The translations under genes and the position numbers were made by a program. A stretch of DNA of 64,000 nucleotides from Chloroflexi bacterium 13_1_40CM_65_17 (GTDB lineage Bacteria; Chloroflexota; Dormibacteria; Dormibacterales; Dormibacteraceae). Below, piece by piece: positions 7,984-15,786 of the stretch; the first letter of the stretch is position 1, and each line of letters begins with the position of its first letter. The notes below the pieces were generated by a model that was not told where the DNA came from, did no database searches, and was given only the letters and a program-made list of their open reading frames with translations. The stretch is from assembly GCA_001917815.1 (NCBI GenBank), contig MNES01000017.1:41288-105287 (forward strand). Reading direction: 5' to 3'.

Positions 7984-8097
7984 ATGGCTGTGGGGGTCGC
8001 GCAAGCCGCAATCGAAACGCACGGGCTACACCGGCCAAGCCTCGACGACGTGTTCTTGCGCAAGACCGGCCGCTCGCTGCGCGAGGTCGCGGCATGA
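7984..8097 (+). pseudogene. C-terminal remnant of a DrrA-like ABC transporter ATPase
   Basis: The 37-codon frame ends with LHRPSLDDVFLRKTGRSLRE, which is the characteristic C-terminal tail of drug-export ATPases of the DrrA type (R-P-[ST]-L-[DE]-[DE]-V-F-L-x-x-T-G). The Walker A, signature and Walker B parts are missing, and the sequence upstream is occupied by the divergent DUF2461 gene. The tail's TGA overlaps the ATG of the permease gene (ATGA), preserving the original operon junction. The ATPase body must have been lost by deletion. Confidence 0.65.
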
Positions 8098-8684
8098 AGC
8101 TCCTGCGCGACACCTGGCTCGTGTTCGGCCGTTACTTCTGGATCTTCATCCACAACCCTGCATGGGTCGTCATCGGTGTCGTCCAGCCGCTGCTCTACCT
8201 GCTCCTCTTCGCCCCCTTGCTGAAGAAGATTCAGTCGGCGCCCGGTTTCCCCAGGGGAGGGGCATACAACGTGTTCGTGCCTGGGCTGCTAGTCCAGCTG
8301 GGATTGTTCGGAGCCGCCGGCGTGGGCTTCAGCCTCATCGCCGAGCTGCGAATGGGGGTGGTCGAGCGGCTGCTGACGGCATCGGTCGCGTATGCGGTCG
8401 CGCTGTGGACGCGAAGCGAGAACAGCTACGCCCCGATCATCTTCACAGCCACCCTGCCAATCCTGCTGCTGTCTGGAGTCTTGCTGCCGTTGAGCTTTGC
8501 GCCACAGTGGCTGCGCAACATCGCCGCCGCCAACCCACTCTCGTACGCGGTCGACGCGGCGCGAGCCGTGTTCCTTGCTCACCTGAGCGATCCGAGCGTG
8601 ATCAAGGGCGTCGCGATCATGGCCGTCCTCTGCCTCATCTCGATATTGATCGGCGCGCGCGCGTTCGGCCGCGCGGTGGCTTGA
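8094..8684 (+). CDS. ABC-2 type (DrrB-like) permease with an internal deletion
   Basis: 196 aa, whereas DrrB-type exporters usually have about 250-270 aa. The N-terminus (MKLLRDTWLVFGRYFW, then a long TM segment) and the C-terminus (LLLSGVLLPLSFAPQWLRN, then NPLSYAVDAARAVF) are typical. The region that should contain the third and fourth TM helices is missing: VVERLLTAS is joined in frame to VAYAVALWTRSEN. Since the partner ATPase is reduced to its tail, the transporter is most likely dead even though this frame is still open. Its stop overlaps the TTG start of the following hydrolase. Could be listed as a pseudogene. Confidence 0.72.
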   Translation: MKLLRDTWLVFGRYFWIFIHNPAWVVIGVVQPLLYLLLFAPLLKKIQSAPGFPRGGAYNVFVPGLLVQLGLFGAAGVGFSLIAELRMGVVERLLTASVAYAVALWTRSENSYAPIIFTATLPILLLSGVLLPLSFAPQWLRNIAAANPLSYAVDAARAVFLAHLSDPSVIKGVAIMAVLCLISILIGARAFGRAVA

Positions 8685-9508
8685 CCGCCCGGACGTTTCA
8701 CCTGCGATCGGGCGAGATCGCCGCGGAGCTGACTGGCTCGCCGCAAGGCCGGCTGGTGGTCGGGATTCCCGGCCTCTCGGCCAACCTGCGCAGCTTCGAC
8801 GTCATCTTCGAAACGCTCGATCCCGCCGGGCACTGGATGCTTGCCTACGACCCACGGGGTCGCGGTCGCAGCGAGAAGACGCCGCCCGGCACATATGGCT
8901 GGCCGGCACATGCGCGAGATGTGGTCGAGATGGCGGATCAGCTGGACGCCGATTCCTTCGATCTCGTCGGCTGGTCGATGGGGACCTGGATCGCGATGGT
9001 TGTATGTGCATTGGCGCCCGGCCGCGTGCGGAGACTCGTGCTCATCGATGGCGGCGGCACGCCGGATGCCAGCTCTGTCGCGCCTGTCTACGCGGGACTC
9101 GAACGCCTGGCCACGACGTATCCATCTCGCGCGGCTTTCTTCGAGCTGGCGAAGAGACTGCCGATGTACGCGCCGTGGCCCCCATGGGAGCGTCTGTTCG
9201 ACTACGAGCTGGAGGATGTGCAGGGCGGGGTTCGCGCTCGAACATCAAGGGACGCGCCGTGGGAGGACGAGGCCTACCGCAAGACGCACGATCCATACGC
9301 GCTCTGGGCGGCGGTGACAATGCCGTGTCTGCTGGTGCGCGCGAAGCAGGAGATCCTGCCGGGCATGGGCCACATCCTCAGCCCGGCCGACGCCGCAAGG
9401 TTCGCGCGCGAGGTTCCGCAGTCAAAGGTGGTCGAGGTTGATACCAACCATTACGCCGTCGGCGTTCACCCGGAAACAGCTCGCGCTATCGCGGAGTTTC
9501 TGAGCTAA
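8681..9508 (+). CDS. Alpha/beta hydrolase
   Basis: 275 aa from TTG 8681, overlapping the permease stop (TTGA). The fold is clear: oxyanion region VVGIPGLSANLRSFD, D-P-R-G-x-G-x-S strand, nucleophile Ser99 in the elbow GWSMG, and His257 in DTNHYAVG. The substrate is unknown; the family includes esterases, haloperoxidase-like enzymes and lactonases. The gene converges on the GH4 alpha-galactosidase and overlaps it by four bases at the stops. The cap region holds a Trp/Pro-rich stretch (APWPPWERLFDYE), suggesting a hydrophobic pocket. Confidence 0.85.
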   Translation: MTARTFHLRSGEIAAELTGSPQGRLVVGIPGLSANLRSFDVIFETLDPAGHWMLAYDPRGRGRSEKTPPGTYGWPAHARDVVEMADQLDADSFDLVGWSMGTWIAMVVCALAPGRVRRLVLIDGGGTPDASSVAPVYAGLERLATTYPSRAAFFELAKRLPMYAPWPPWERLFDYELEDVQGGVRARTSRDAPWEDEAYRKTHDPYALWAAVTMPCLLVRAKQEILPGMGHILSPADAARFAREVPQSKVVEVDTNHYAVGVHPETARAIAEFLS

Positions 9509-10812
9509 CTTTCGAAGGGAAGCAGAAATTCACGTTCTGCGTCCCACATCTCGTCGAAGAGCCGATCCATCTCCTCGAGCGAACACACAGCAGCCGTCAG
9601 AGGATCGATCATCAATGCGTACTTCGCCTTCTGCCGGTCGCGCTCGAGAAGCGCCTCCACGACCAGCTCATGCACCGCCATGTGGGCGCGGTTGAGCGCG
9701 GCCAGCTGCTCTGGCAGGCTGCCGAAATGAACCGGCTGGACGCCCTCCTGGCTGACGCGGCATTCCACCTCCACGCAGCCGCCGCTCGGCAGGTTCTCGA
9801 TGGCGCCGTCATTGATCACGTTTCCGTGGATGCTCGTCGCGCGACCGAGCTCCATCGCTTCGATGATCCACGAGGCGTATTCGTGCCTCGTGGCCTTCGG
9901 TATCTCGGCCTCGCCGCGCAGCATCGCGTGAATGCGCTCGTCGTTCTCACGCCTCCATCGCGGCCAGTTGTTGGCGTAGAAGCCACTCTCGCCCAGGTAA
10001 CCGGCACGGGCGTACTTAGCGATGAGGTCTGGACGCTTGCGGAAGTACGGGACGTACTCCGAAAAGTGCCCGCTGGACTCGGTCACGAACGCTCCGAGGT
10101 GGAGCATAACCTCGAAGCGCACGGGGTCCTGTTCGTAGATCTCTGGATCGGCCGCGCGGCGGCGTAGCGTCGGGTAGAGATCGTCTCCGTCGTGCTCCAG
10201 CTTGGTGAACCAGGCGTTGTGGTTGATCCCCGCACATTTCCAGTCGAGCTCCTCGTATGGGACCTGCAGGTAATCGGCAAGGAGCCGCGATGTGCCCTGG
10301 ACGCTGTGACACAGGCCGATGACCGGCAGCGAGGTGGACCGCGACGCCGCGAGCGTGAGTATCGACATCGGGTTCGTGTAGTTGAGGACGGTCGCCTCGG
10401 GCGCGATCCGAGTGACGTCCGCCACGATGTCCAGCCAGGCCGGCCCCGTGCGCAGTGCTTTGAAGATTCCGCCCGGCCCGATGGTGTCGCCAATAGACTG
10501 GTCGACGCCATACCGAAGGGGAATGTCGTAGTCGGCGCGAACGTTCTGCAAGCCGGCGACCTCGATCGAGTTGACGATGTAGTCGCTGTCCTGGAGCACC
10601 TCGCGCCGGTCGGTCGATGCCACCACCGTCCATCGCTTGCCGGACAGGTCGACCAGCCGCTCGGCGATCTGGCGCGCGAGCTCGAGGCGTCCGTCGTCGA
10701 TGTCGACGAGGGCGAAAACCCCGTCATCTAGGCCGTCGATGGCGAGGGTGTCGGTGATGACCTGGCGCGCGAACACCGCGCTGCCGGCTCCTATCATCGT
10801 CACCTTCGGCAT
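9505..10812 (-). CDS. GH4 alpha-galactosidase (MelA type)
   Basis: 435 aa. GH4 enzymes cleave alpha-galactosides with NAD+ and a divalent metal by an oxidation-elimination route. The N-terminus MPKVTMIGAGSAVFARQ is the Rossmann NAD+-binding motif; NYTNPMSIL, the metal-binding C-H-S motif (GLCHSVQG) and GINHNAWF follow, and a late His-Gly-Asn is also present. Full family length with no signal peptide, so it acts on imported oligosaccharides such as melibiose or raffinose fragments. It is convergent with the alpha/beta hydrolase. An alpha-glucosidase or alpha-galacturonidase specificity within GH4 is possible, but the C-H-S motif favours alpha-galactosidase. Confidence 0.93.
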   Translation of the reverse strand: MPKVTMIGAGSAVFARQVITDTLAIDGLDDGVFALVDIDDGRLELARQIAERLVDLSGKRWTVVASTDRREVLQDSDYIVNSIEVAGLQNVRADYDIPLRYGVDQSIGDTIGPGGIFKALRTGPAWLDIVADVTRIAPEATVLNYTNPMSILTLAASRSTSLPVIGLCHSVQGTSRLLADYLQVPYEELDWKCAGINHNAWFTKLEHDGDDLYPTLRRRAADPEIYEQDPVRFEVMLHLGAFVTESSGHFSEYVPYFRKRPDLIAKYARAGYLGESGFYANNWPRWRRENDERIHAMLRGEAEIPKATRHEYASWIIEAMELGRATSIHGNVINDGAIENLPSGGCVEVECRVSQEGVQPVHFGSLPEQLAALNRAHMAVHELVVEALLERDRQKAKYALMIDPLTAAVCSLEEMDRLFDEMWDAEREFLLPFES

Positions 10813-10906
10813 CGCGCCCTGAATTTTAGCCGGGTGTCGATTTACGCCCCGCGTGGCCCGACTTCAAGATAAAAACGTGGTAGGACTGCACAGGAGGTAG
10901 TGAGAA

Positions 10907-11086
10907 ATGGCGACAGTGGTCGCAGACATGTCGATGTCGCTGGACGGATTCATCGCGGATCCCAATGACTGGCATCCCGTTCTTCGCCAACCTTCGCGAC
11001 ACGCCGATCTTGCTGGACGACCCCGAGTGACCCAGGGCCTGCATGTCACGCATCTGCAGTACCGCGTGCGGCGGTCCTCTACCTGA
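10907..11086 (+). pseudogene. RibD-C/dihydrofolate reductase-like protein, middle deleted and frameshifted
   Basis: A strong Shine-Dalgarno (AGGAGG at 10892-10897) precedes ATG 10907, and the frame starts MATVVADMSMSLDGFIADPND, the typical N-terminus of the RibD_C/DHFR-like family. It is then joined directly to GIPFFANLRDTPILLDDPE and, after a one-base frameshift creating a TGA, to VTQGLHVTHLQYRVRR, the typical C-terminus. Some 130-150 residues including most of the nucleotide fold are gone. The intact family has about 190-220 aa. Start, ribosome-binding site and end all survive, showing loss by internal deletion. Confidence 0.75.
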
Positions 11087-11109
11087 AAATATCGTGTAAT
11101 AACGTAATC

Positions 11110-12486
11110 ATGGCTGCCACGGCGGGCCGGAGGGCTGCGCAACCGAGGCCGGCGCGCGATCACTGTCTGGCGCCGGCGCGAACGGCGGACGCTCCGACGG
11201 GCGGCCACCGCTATACGCGCATGTTTCCCGAGCTGCCGCATCTCACGATCGATCCCACGTTGCTGCACGCGATCGGGCGTGCCGGCGGCGCTTGCGACAG
11301 CGCTCGCGCTTCGCGGGAGCAGGCGCGGACAGTGGCGGCCGGCTGGCCTGTCTTCGGACAGTTCATTGCTCACGACATCACTGCCGACCGCTCACCTGTG
11401 ACCCACCACGATGACGAAGCGCTGATCCAGAACATTCGCAGCGCCCGGCTCGACCTTGAATGTCTCTACGGCGATGCCCCCGTCGGCAATCCCTTTCTTG
11501 TCAGCCGCAAAGATCCGGCCAAGCTTCTCTTGGGCTTCAACGACAAGGGTCTCCCGGATGACCTGCCCCGAAACCACGAGGGCACGGCTCTCGTGGGCGA
11601 CCCTCGCCAGGACGTGCACCTGCTCGTGTCGCAGATGCAGGTGGCGATGATCAAAGCTCACAACCGCCTCGTCGACCGCTTGAGGCAAGACGCCGTCCAC
11701 GAAGCCGACCTGTTCACCGAGTCGCGCCGGGCCTTGACGTGGCACTACCAATGGCTCGCCGTCTACGACTTCCTGCCCGTTGCGATCGGCGAGCATCGAA
11801 TGCGCAAGTTGCTGGAGGAGGGGCCACGCTTCTTCCGGCCCAGCGGTGCTGTCGCGATTCCGTTCGAGTTTGCCGACGCCGCCTACAGGTACGGGCACTG
11901 CCAGATGCGGCAGACATATCAGGTCCAGCGCGGCGGCGACGAGCTGAAGCTGTTCCCGGACCTGATCGGCTTTCGTCCCGTCCCCGCCAATCGCGTGATC
12001 GACTGGAGCCTCCTCTTCGACATGCTTGGTGAGCCTCCAGCATTGCGCTCCCGGCCCATTGACGCGTGCCTGCCTGACGCGCTCCTCAATCTCCCCGTCG
12101 CGATCACGGGAGAGCTCGACGATCACGACTACGAATCACTGGCAGTGCGCGACCTGCAGCGCGGTGTCGCGACCGGGCTGCCTTCTGGCGAATCGATCGC
12201 TCGGCTGGTTGGGGAGGAGCCGCTGCGCCCCGACGAGGTAGGCCTGAGCGGCTTCGGTTGGTCGGGCGAGACCCCGCTCTGGTACTACCTGCTCAAAGAG
12301 GCGGAGGTTCGCGAAGACGGGGAGCGACTGGGACCGGTGGGCTCCTTGATCGTCGGCGAGGTGTTGCTCGGAATCGTCGATGGCGATCCCGAGTCTTTTC
12401 GGAGCGTCGACCCAACCTGGCAACCGACCCTCCCGAGCCGCACTCGGGGACGGTTCACCGTCGGCGACCTTCTCGCGTCGCCTTAG
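11110..12486 (+). CDS. Haem peroxidase of the animal peroxidase superfamily
   Basis: 458 aa from ATG 11110. Diagnostic residues are in place: distal His88 in GQFIAHDIT (with the Ca-binding Asp next to it) and proximal His263 in YRYGHCQMRQTY, preceded by the IPFEF segment. Bacterial members of this superfamily (peroxicin / cyclo-oxygenase-like) oxidise halides or organic substrates with hydrogen peroxide. No signal peptide is visible in the Arg/Ala-rich N-terminus, so location is uncertain. It stands alone between a decayed reductase gene and the convergent ATL-NTF2 gene. Lipid dioxygenase activity is an alternative. Confidence 0.87.
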   Translation: MAATAGRRAAQPRPARDHCLAPARTADAPTGGHRYTRMFPELPHLTIDPTLLHAIGRAGGACDSARASREQARTVAAGWPVFGQFIAHDITADRSPVTHHDDEALIQNIRSARLDLECLYGDAPVGNPFLVSRKDPAKLLLGFNDKGLPDDLPRNHEGTALVGDPRQDVHLLVSQMQVAMIKAHNRLVDRLRQDAVHEADLFTESRRALTWHYQWLAVYDFLPVAIGEHRMRKLLEEGPRFFRPSGAVAIPFEFADAAYRYGHCQMRQTYQVQRGGDELKLFPDLIGFRPVPANRVIDWSLLFDMLGEPPALRSRPIDACLPDALLNLPVAITGELDDHDYESLAVRDLQRGVATGLPSGESIARLVGEEPLRPDEVGLSGFGWSGETPLWYYLLKEAEVREDGERLGPVGSLIVGEVLLGIVDGDPESFRSVDPTWQPTLPSRTRGRFTVGDLLASP

Positions 12487-12493
12487 CGAACCA

Positions 12494-13081
12494 TCAGGGT
12501 GCGATTTTGAGGAGGCTGATCAGCCCGTCGCGAAGCGTGAATCTATAGCGGAGGTCGGCCGTTCTCCCTGGGAAGTTTCCAGTCAATCTGATCCTGGCGA
12601 CATAGCGATCGCCCCCGATTCGTTGCCCTCCGCGAACCTTGACCGTGTACTGGTATTTATTCGCGGGTCCCTCCCACCACCGGCGAATCTCTGCGTGTCC
12701 GCGCCAGTTGCGTCCCTCATCGGTGACCTCCGCGTCTTCCGCAAAGCAGGCGACGAGCGCGTCCGCGTCTGACGAGTCGGCAGCCCGCAGGTAGCCGGCG
12801 ACAACGGCCGGGAGATTCATCCGCGCTCGATCAATGTCGACCCGATTCCCGCGCATCGGCACACCCTCACTCAGCAGCAGTTGGCGTTGCCTCTGTCCCT
12901 TTGGAATCGTCCCGTCAGCCCGAATGACGCGATACCACGGAAGGCCTTCGTGAGTTGTGGCCAATATGCGCCCGACGAGCCGAGGCGCCTCCGGATCGAT
13001 TTCGCCATAGCTGCGAACGGAACCTTCAGGAATCTGTCGAATTCGGGCGATGATGCCCGCGATTCGCGACTCGTGACTCAA
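12494..13081 (-). CDS. Fusion of alkyltransferase-like (ATL) DNA-repair domain and NTF2/SnoaL-like domain
   Basis: 195 aa. Residues 1-85 resemble ATL proteins: IPEGSVRSYGEID, PRLVGRILA and LPWYRVIRADGTI. The position of the O6-methylguanine methyltransferase cysteine (P-C-H-R) is occupied by Trp (L-P-W-Y-R), as in ATLs, which bind alkylated bases and hand them to nucleotide excision repair rather than repairing them directly. Residues 88-195 form a separate NTF2-like domain (LPAVVAGYLRAADSSDADA, then CFAEDAEVTDEGR) that begins exactly at Met88 (ATG 12820), so it might also be translated alone. The start overlaps the stop of the upstream methyltransferase gene (ATGA). I know of no common protein with this architecture; see findings. 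Confidence 0.8.
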   Translation of the reverse strand: MSHESRIAGIIARIRQIPEGSVRSYGEIDPEAPRLVGRILATTHEGLPWYRVIRADGTIPKGQRQRQLLLSEGVPMRGNRVDIDRARMNLPAVVAGYLRAADSSDADALVACFAEDAEVTDEGRNWRGHAEIRRWWEGPANKYQYTVKVRGGQRIGGDRYVARIRLTGNFPGRTADLRYRFTLRDGLISLLKIAP

Positions 13082-13803
13082 GTGCGCACCCTCGCGACAT
13101 AGATAAGCTCAGGACTTTTCGCGGACACCGGGCTGCAGTCCCAGTCGCCGTACACGTGCTCGACCTCGAGGCCTGAGTCGGCGAGCGAGGCCGAGATTTG
13201 CTCATGAGTCCGGAACGCGAGCACGCTGTCTTCGCGTACCACCCGGCCGGTAGGGAATCGGTGGTAGAAGGTGTAGTCGACCATCCCGTCGCGGACCGAC
13301 GCGAAGTCGTACCAGGTTTCGATTTGGCCGGCCGGCGCCTCGGTTACTCGTCGCGAGTCTTGCCAGGTCCATGATTCCCACGGCCTCGGCGTCGGGTTGC
13401 GAGTCTCAAACGCCAGCCGCCCGCCAGGCCGGAGCACGCGCCGGATGTGGCGCAGGGCGTCGCGCCAGTCCGTTTCACGGATGAAGAATTGCGCGACGTG
13501 GCCGGTCATCAGGGCGAGGTCGGCCTCCTGCTGCCACAGCACTTCCGTGCCTCCGTCAACCCAAAGCACCGCGTCGGCCCCTGGTTTGCCGCGGGCGACT
13601 GCCAGCATCTGCGGCGATGGGTCGATACCGGTGACCCGGAAGCCGCGCGCAGCGAGGATCAGCGCCAGCCGGCCGGTTCCGCATCCGATATCGACGACGT
13701 CGACGGGAGCGAGCTCCGTTGTCAGCTGAACGTAGAAAGGGGTGTCCTCCACGTGCAGGTTGACGGCGTCGTACAGGGCTGCCAGCTGCGGATCGTCAAA
13801 CAC
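13078..13803 (-). CDS. Class I SAM-dependent methyltransferase
   Basis: 241 aa. Motif I is VVDIGCGTGRLAL (about residues 36-48), followed by GIDPSPQMLAVAR (acidic residue binding the ribose) and a late RRVLRPGGRLAFETRNP motif, typical of the UbiE/TehB-like small-molecule methyltransferases. The N-terminal YDAVNLHVEDTPFYVQL is typical of a frequent unassigned subgroup. The substrate is unknown. It heads a coupled pair with the ATL-NTF2 protein and follows the SnoaL-like gene by 18 bp on the same strand, so all are probably one transcript with the iminopeptidase gene upstream. Confidence 0.88.
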   Translation of the reverse strand: MFDDPQLAALYDAVNLHVEDTPFYVQLTTELAPVDVVDIGCGTGRLALILAARGFRVTGIDPSPQMLAVARGKPGADAVLWVDGGTEVLWQQEADLALMTGHVAQFFIRETDWRDALRHIRRVLRPGGRLAFETRNPTPRPWESWTWQDSRRVTEAPAGQIETWYDFASVRDGMVDYTFYHRFPTGRVVREDSVLAFRTHEQISASLADSGLEVEHVYGDWDCSPVSAKSPELIYVARVRT

Positions 13804-13821
13804 GGCGGTAGGTGAAGCTGC

Positions 13822-14250
13822 TCAGCCGCCGAAGAACCGCAGCATCCCGAGCGGCTCCCACATGTTCGCCCTGTCGAAGTAGTCGCGGCATCGGACGATC
13901 TTTCCGTTCGCGACCTCCGCCACAGCACAGCCCCTGCGTTCGAAGGGCCGGCCGTTGGGCGGCTCGCCGCGGATGGGAGCTCCGGTCCAGGTTCCGTGAG
14001 AGTCCCATTCCACGACGACTGTATTCCCGGACACGATGACGTTTGTCGCCTCCACCCGTCCGTCCGGGAACGCGCCTCGCCAGTTCCGCAGGCCCTCGAG
14101 AACCTCCTGCCGGCTCCTCTGCGTCCTGGTTTTGCCGAACGCCACGAACTCGTACTCGCAGTCGGTGGCGAACTGCGCGGCCGAGCGTTCGAGATCACCA
14201 GCGTTGAACGCGTCATAGAACTCGCGCAGGACTCGTTCTTGCTCCGTCAC
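13822..14250 (-). CDS. SnoaL-like (NTF2 fold) protein
   Basis: 142 aa. The N-terminal FYDAFNAGDLERSAAQFATDCEYE and later DSHGTWTGAPIRG and RGCAVAEVANGKIVRCRDYFD match the SnoaL-like ester-cyclase/ketosteroid-isomerase-like family. These small cone-shaped alpha+beta barrels bind hydrophobic molecules and may isomerise or cyclise them; the function here is unknown. The start directly abuts the stop of the iminopeptidase-like gene (14251), so translation is probably coupled. Full family length, no targeting signal. Confidence 0.86.
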   Translation of the reverse strand: MTEQERVLREFYDAFNAGDLERSAAQFATDCEYEFVAFGKTRTQRSRQEVLEGLRNWRGAFPDGRVEATNVIVSGNTVVVEWDSHGTWTGAPIRGEPPNGRPFERRGCAVAEVANGKIVRCRDYFDRANMWEPLGMLRFFGG

Positions 14251-15126
14251 CTAGCCGGGAACTCCTGGTTCGACTTGCCGCAGAAATGCATTGACGTTTC
14301 GCAGAAACTCCTGAGGCTGCTCCGCAAAGCAAAGGTGTGAGGCATCTTCGATGATCACCAGCTGCGAGTCCTTGATGCGGCGCTGCATGTCCTCGAGATG
14401 AGCCGGCCTGCATTCGTCATAGCGACCGCCGATCAGCAACGTCGGCACGCGGATCTGGTCGAGCCGATCGCTAACATCCCAGTCCTTGATTGTGCCGACC
14501 ACGGTGAACTCGCTGGGGCCATTCATGTAGTTGTAGACCTGATATCCGGCCTCGGCAAACGAGCGCTCCAATCCCTTCGGCCACGGATCGAGCCGGCAGA
14601 CGTGTTGCTTGTAGAAGCCGAGAATCGCGCACTGGTATTCGGGGCATGCAGTGAAGCCGGACTGCTCATGGCGGCGAATCGTCTGCTGAACACTTTCGGG
14701 CTGAGCAGCCAGCAGTTCAGCGCATTCACGAATCCAGCGCGGGATGCTGGCCGGACTTCCGCACAGGATCAGACTCTCCAGGTCAGGCTTTCGGTCCAGT
14801 ACGTACTGCATTGCGAGCATTCCGCCCCAGGAATTGCCGAAGAGGTGCAAGCGTTGCAGCTGTAGCGCCTCCCGTACCAGAGCCAGCTCCTCGACGAAGC
14901 GATCTACCGTCCAGAGGGAATTGTCATCCGGCCGGTCCGAATTCCCGCAACCCAGTTGATCGTAAAAGATGACCTCGCGTTGGCCGGCGAGATCCTCCAG
15001 GCGTTCCAGGTAGAAGTGGGTGAAACCAGGGCCCCCATGAAGGCAAAGAAGTGGGATTCCACCTTCGCCCATCCTGCGATACCAGACTCGACCACCGGGA
15101 ACGTCGACGTAGCCCTCTGCAGCCAT
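14251..15126 (-). CDS. Proline iminopeptidase-type alpha/beta hydrolase
   Basis: 291 aa. The oxyanion loop LLCLHGGPGFTHFYLE contains the HGGPG motif that marks the proline iminopeptidase (peptidase S33) family. The nucleophile elbow is GNSWGG, the acid lies in GGRYDECRP, and the catalytic His is in IEDASHLCF. Such enzymes release N-terminal proline or act as amidases/epoxide hydrolases; L-amino-acid amidase is a realistic alternative. It is the first gene of a four-gene minus-strand group. The start ATG gives the conserved N-terminal YVDVPGGRVWYR strand. Confidence 0.87.
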   Translation of the reverse strand: MAAEGYVDVPGGRVWYRRMGEGGIPLLCLHGGPGFTHFYLERLEDLAGQREVIFYDQLGCGNSDRPDDNSLWTVDRFVEELALVREALQLQRLHLFGNSWGGMLAMQYVLDRKPDLESLILCGSPASIPRWIRECAELLAAQPESVQQTIRRHEQSGFTACPEYQCAILGFYKQHVCRLDPWPKGLERSFAEAGYQVYNYMNGPSEFTVVGTIKDWDVSDRLDQIRVPTLLIGGRYDECRPAHLEDMQRRIKDSQLVIIEDASHLCFAEQPQEFLRNVNAFLRQVEPGVPG

Positions 15127-15198
15127 TGTTACGCACTCCCGTTACGAGCCGATGACACGTAGCCGCTGTCTGGAGAGGGCGGCCCGGATTCAAATAGT

Positions 15199-15275
15199 TG
15201 GTCGGGGAGGCGGGATTTGAACCCGCGACCACCTGACCCCCAGTCAGGTGCGCTACCGAGCTGCGCTACTCCCCG
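15199..15275 (-). tRNA. tRNA-Pro (anticodon GGG), CCA encoded
   Basis: Cloverleaf on the minus strand: acceptor arms CGGGGAG and CTCCCCG, anticodon stem CCTGA/TCAGG around loop CTGGGGG (anticodon GGG at 15241-15239), and T arm GCGGG-TTCAAAT-CCCGC. The discriminator A (15202) is followed by a genomically encoded CCA (15201-15199). It starts with C as usual for bacterial tRNA-Pro. Confidence 0.96.
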
Positions 15276-15329
15276 ACGGAGCAGTAATCGTACCGACCGT
15301 CAGATGAGGGTGGTGGTCGCGGGCCTCTG

Positions 15330-15731
15330 TCAGCGGGTTGGTGTTTGCGCGGGCACCCGTTGCGTCAGCGCGATGAGGTTCCCTTCTGTGTCCTTGAACC
15401 ATGCGCCTTTCGTGCCGTCGGGCAAGTCGACGAGGCCGTCCTTCGTCTTGAAGTTCGGATAGTCGTATTCCTCCGGCTTCACGCCCTTGCTCTTGAGCTC
15501 GCTCACAGCGCTCGAGACGTCATCGACTTCGAGTGCCATCTGCGTGTGCTCTCCGGACGCCTTGCCAGTGCTCTGGAAAACGAGGAATCCGGTTTCTCCG
15601 GTCCGGTACATCGCCCCGCCATCTGCCTCTTCCTCGGCGGGCTTCAGCCCCAACTTCTGCTCGTAGAACTGACGGGCCCGTTTTACGTCCTGCGCCGGAA
15701 TCGCGGCGGCCGACCTCTTGATGTTCAGCAT
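15330..15731 (-). CDS. VOC superfamily (glyoxalase/bleomycin-resistance-like) protein
   Basis: 133 aa from ATG 15731, which has a GGAGG Shine-Dalgarno 7 bp upstream. Sequence blocks: AAAIPAQDVKRARQFYEQKLGL, then TQMALEVDDVSSAVSELKSKGV and AWFKDTEGNLIALTQ, typical beta-alpha-beta-beta-beta modules of the VOC fold. The final Glu of DTEGN and an earlier His may bind a metal. The substrate is unknown. It lies 55 bp after the Lhr stop on the same strand and may be its last operon gene. Earlier in-frame start at 15752 is less likely because the SD fits 15731. Confidence 0.86.
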   Translation of the reverse strand: MLNIKRSAAAIPAQDVKRARQFYEQKLGLKPAEEEADGGAMYRTGETGFLVFQSTGKASGEHTQMALEVDDVSSAVSELKSKGVKPEEYDYPNFKTKDGLVDLPDGTKGAWFKDTEGNLIALTQRVPAQTPTR

Positions 15732-15786
15732 GGTGTGCCTCCCTATCCACATACCAGCTGTCGGAACTCCGCGATTATCCTCCCAG

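Noticed and set aside
7308..8153. N-terminal extension of the GH13 frame to 804 aa
   Set aside because: The extension is the out-of-frame shadow of DUF2461; the GH13 fold starts at TTG 7307.
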